A DNA stretch of 64,000 nucleotides from Portunus trituberculatus (lineage: Eukaryota; Arthropoda; Malacostraca; Decapoda; Portunidae): assembly GCF_017591435.1 (NCBI RefSeq), contig NC_059294.1:11515104-11579103 (forward strand). Reading direction: 5' to 3'. A program made the translations under genes and the position numbers. Below, piece by piece: positions 62,734 to 64,000 of this stretch. Position 1 is the stretch's first letter; each line of letters begins with the position of its first letter. A model generated the notes under the pieces. It had not been told where the DNA came from. It was given only the letters and a program-made list of their open reading frames with translations, and made no database searches.

Positions 62734-64000
62734 ATGAGTGTCTGTCTAGCCAATTACCTGAAGAACTAAGACAATATACAGTGCCACAAATATTATACAA
62801 TCACTGTCTCCTGTCTGTACGTGTGATGTAGTATCAGAAATTAGTTTTTTAATCATACTCCATATTATTCTAGTGTGTTAATTTAATTTATATATTCTCT
62901 TTGGATAGTTTTCTATTTTCATTCACTTTTTGTGGGGAATGAAGCTCCAGTGTTGTTTTTTTCCCCCCCTCTGGTTAATTTCTTTATTTATTTTACATTT
63001 TTAAGCTGTGGTTCGTGGCGTAACTCTTAACCCTTTCATTACCGTGACGTGTTTTCTTATTAATTCTGGTTGCTATTTGGTGATTTTATACAACTTCAGA
63101 AACTTTTGTGGGGATTAGAATAGTGAAGACTCTGGGCATTAACGTTTTGATCTCCATAGACCCTTCCTAATGTCAATAAGATCGTATAATCACACCTAGA
63201 TATTCATGACAATAAATGCGTTCCAGTAATGAAGTGGTTAAAGTCCACGGCATTGCTACGCGTCAGGTGAATCCAAGGTGTGTCCCTGATCAAGAACATA
63301 AGGCGACCAGTAGACAGCAAGTGGTAAGCTGACCCACATACTCGTACACAGCCGCTCATCAGTATCTACCCATCACTCTATTGTGTATTAAGGCAAGCAC
63401 AAGAGTGAAACGAGATATGATCTATTGAGGAGAGCTGTTATTCGAAAGAGAGTGGACCGAGTTAACATAGTGTTGCAACGGGCTGGAAAGTACGTGAGAG
63501 GAGTAGAAATCGAAAGAGAGGTCTGAGTTAAGGAAAAGAGTGTTACGATGGGCTTGAAATACGTGATAGGAAAGTACGAGAGTTTTGAGTAAGAATTTAA
63601 TATCACCCCATGGTTTGTTCCTGCGCATCCTGTTCAGTCCTGGTGTTCTTATCGCGGTGCGCTCGCCACAACGCGTCATTATTATTAACGCGAAGATTAC
63701 CACGCTGAAAGGGAGTGTTTAATGTTTTTATATGTTGAAGCACTCCATTTTCTTTCAGCGCTGGACGTTAATTTCCTCGTTATTAATGATGAAACCTTGT
63801 GTACTGAGCGAGGGTAAAGATATTGTTTAATTTTCTATTTCTCTCGAGGCTAAAGTGATGCAGTGCGGGATATAACCTTCATGTCTTTTGTCCGAGTAAC
63901 TCATAACCCGCCTCTGTCCCTCGCGTACCCCGTGCTATCACCGCCGTTTTCCCTCGTCATTAATTTACATTTCTAATAAGTTACTACTCCTTTTCTTCCT
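62731..64000. other. Non-coding flank of MITE copy 8
   Basis: AT-rich to 63026. After the MITE, a G/A-rich segment at 63400-63560 carries GAGTTAA...AGTGTTRCRAYGGGCT twice (about 63460 and 63525). No gene assigned. Confidence 0.5.
63027..63241 (+). mobile_element. TTAA-flanked piggyBac-like MITE, copy 8
   Basis: This is a full-length 215 bp copy with both TTAA ends: TTAACCCTTTCATTACCG on the left and CAGTAATGAAGTGGTTAA on the right. The core is close to copies 1, 3 and 6. Confidence 0.9.

Noticed and set aside
63422..63703. Possible minus-strand exon (CGERTAIRTPGLNRMRRNKPW region) after a CCCTTTCAG acceptor-like site
   Set aside because: The non-repetitive basic peptide and splice-like motif are suggestive, but no family was recognised and no donor was established. 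Transcript mapping or BLASTP would decide.

Overview
The window reads as nuclear DNA of an arthropod, most likely a decapod crustacean and plausibly a brachyuran crab. Evidence: it is eukaryotic and gene-poor; it carries an extreme load of long, nearly pure microsatellites ((GA)n, (GT)n, (CTA)n, (GGA)n; roughly a tenth of the window by hand count); it has a block of the arthropod telomere motif CCTAA/TTAGG; and it has at least eight copies of a ~215 bp TTAA-flanked non-autonomous DNA transposon. The crab assignment is inference. The bHLH gene and the telomere motif only fix the source as arthropod.

Only one protein-coding gene is convincing. It is an intronless-looking minus-strand reading frame at 45778-46521 encoding a 247-residue basic helix-loop-helix transcription factor, whose bHLH domain most resembles Delilah (taxi) of the Atonal superfamily. 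Nearly all other open frames are translations of simple repeats (poly-SL, poly-ER, poly-CV, poly-TH, poly-S/L/T from triplets) or chance frames in pyrimidine- or purine-rich DNA.

Layout: 1-13 kb holds GA/GT/CT tracts, decayed local duplications (3.85-4.04, 6.6-7.3 kb), three long pyrimidine- or purine-skewed blocks and MITE copies 1-2. 13-32 kb is dense in very long dinucleotide and triplet tracts, with MITE copies 3-4 and a second TTAA-ended element at 25.6 kb. 32.0-32.4 kb holds the telomere-like array, itself part of a 284 bp duplicated unit. 33-45 kb is mostly repeats plus a few GC-rich, homeodomain-site-like islands that could be regulatory. 45.2-46.9 kb is the bHLH locus. 47-64 kb returns to microsatellites, an exact-period 300 bp tandem duplication (50.8-51.4 kb), a 580 bp purine tract (51.8-52.4 kb), a decayed ~124 bp tandem array invaded by MITEs (52.6-53.5 kb), two further degenerate minisatellites (54.0-56.0 kb) and MITE copies 7-8.

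There is no operon-like organisation. The picture is a developmental transcription-factor gene in a repeat-rich gene desert. No tRNA, rRNA, CRISPR, viral or toxin gene was recognised.
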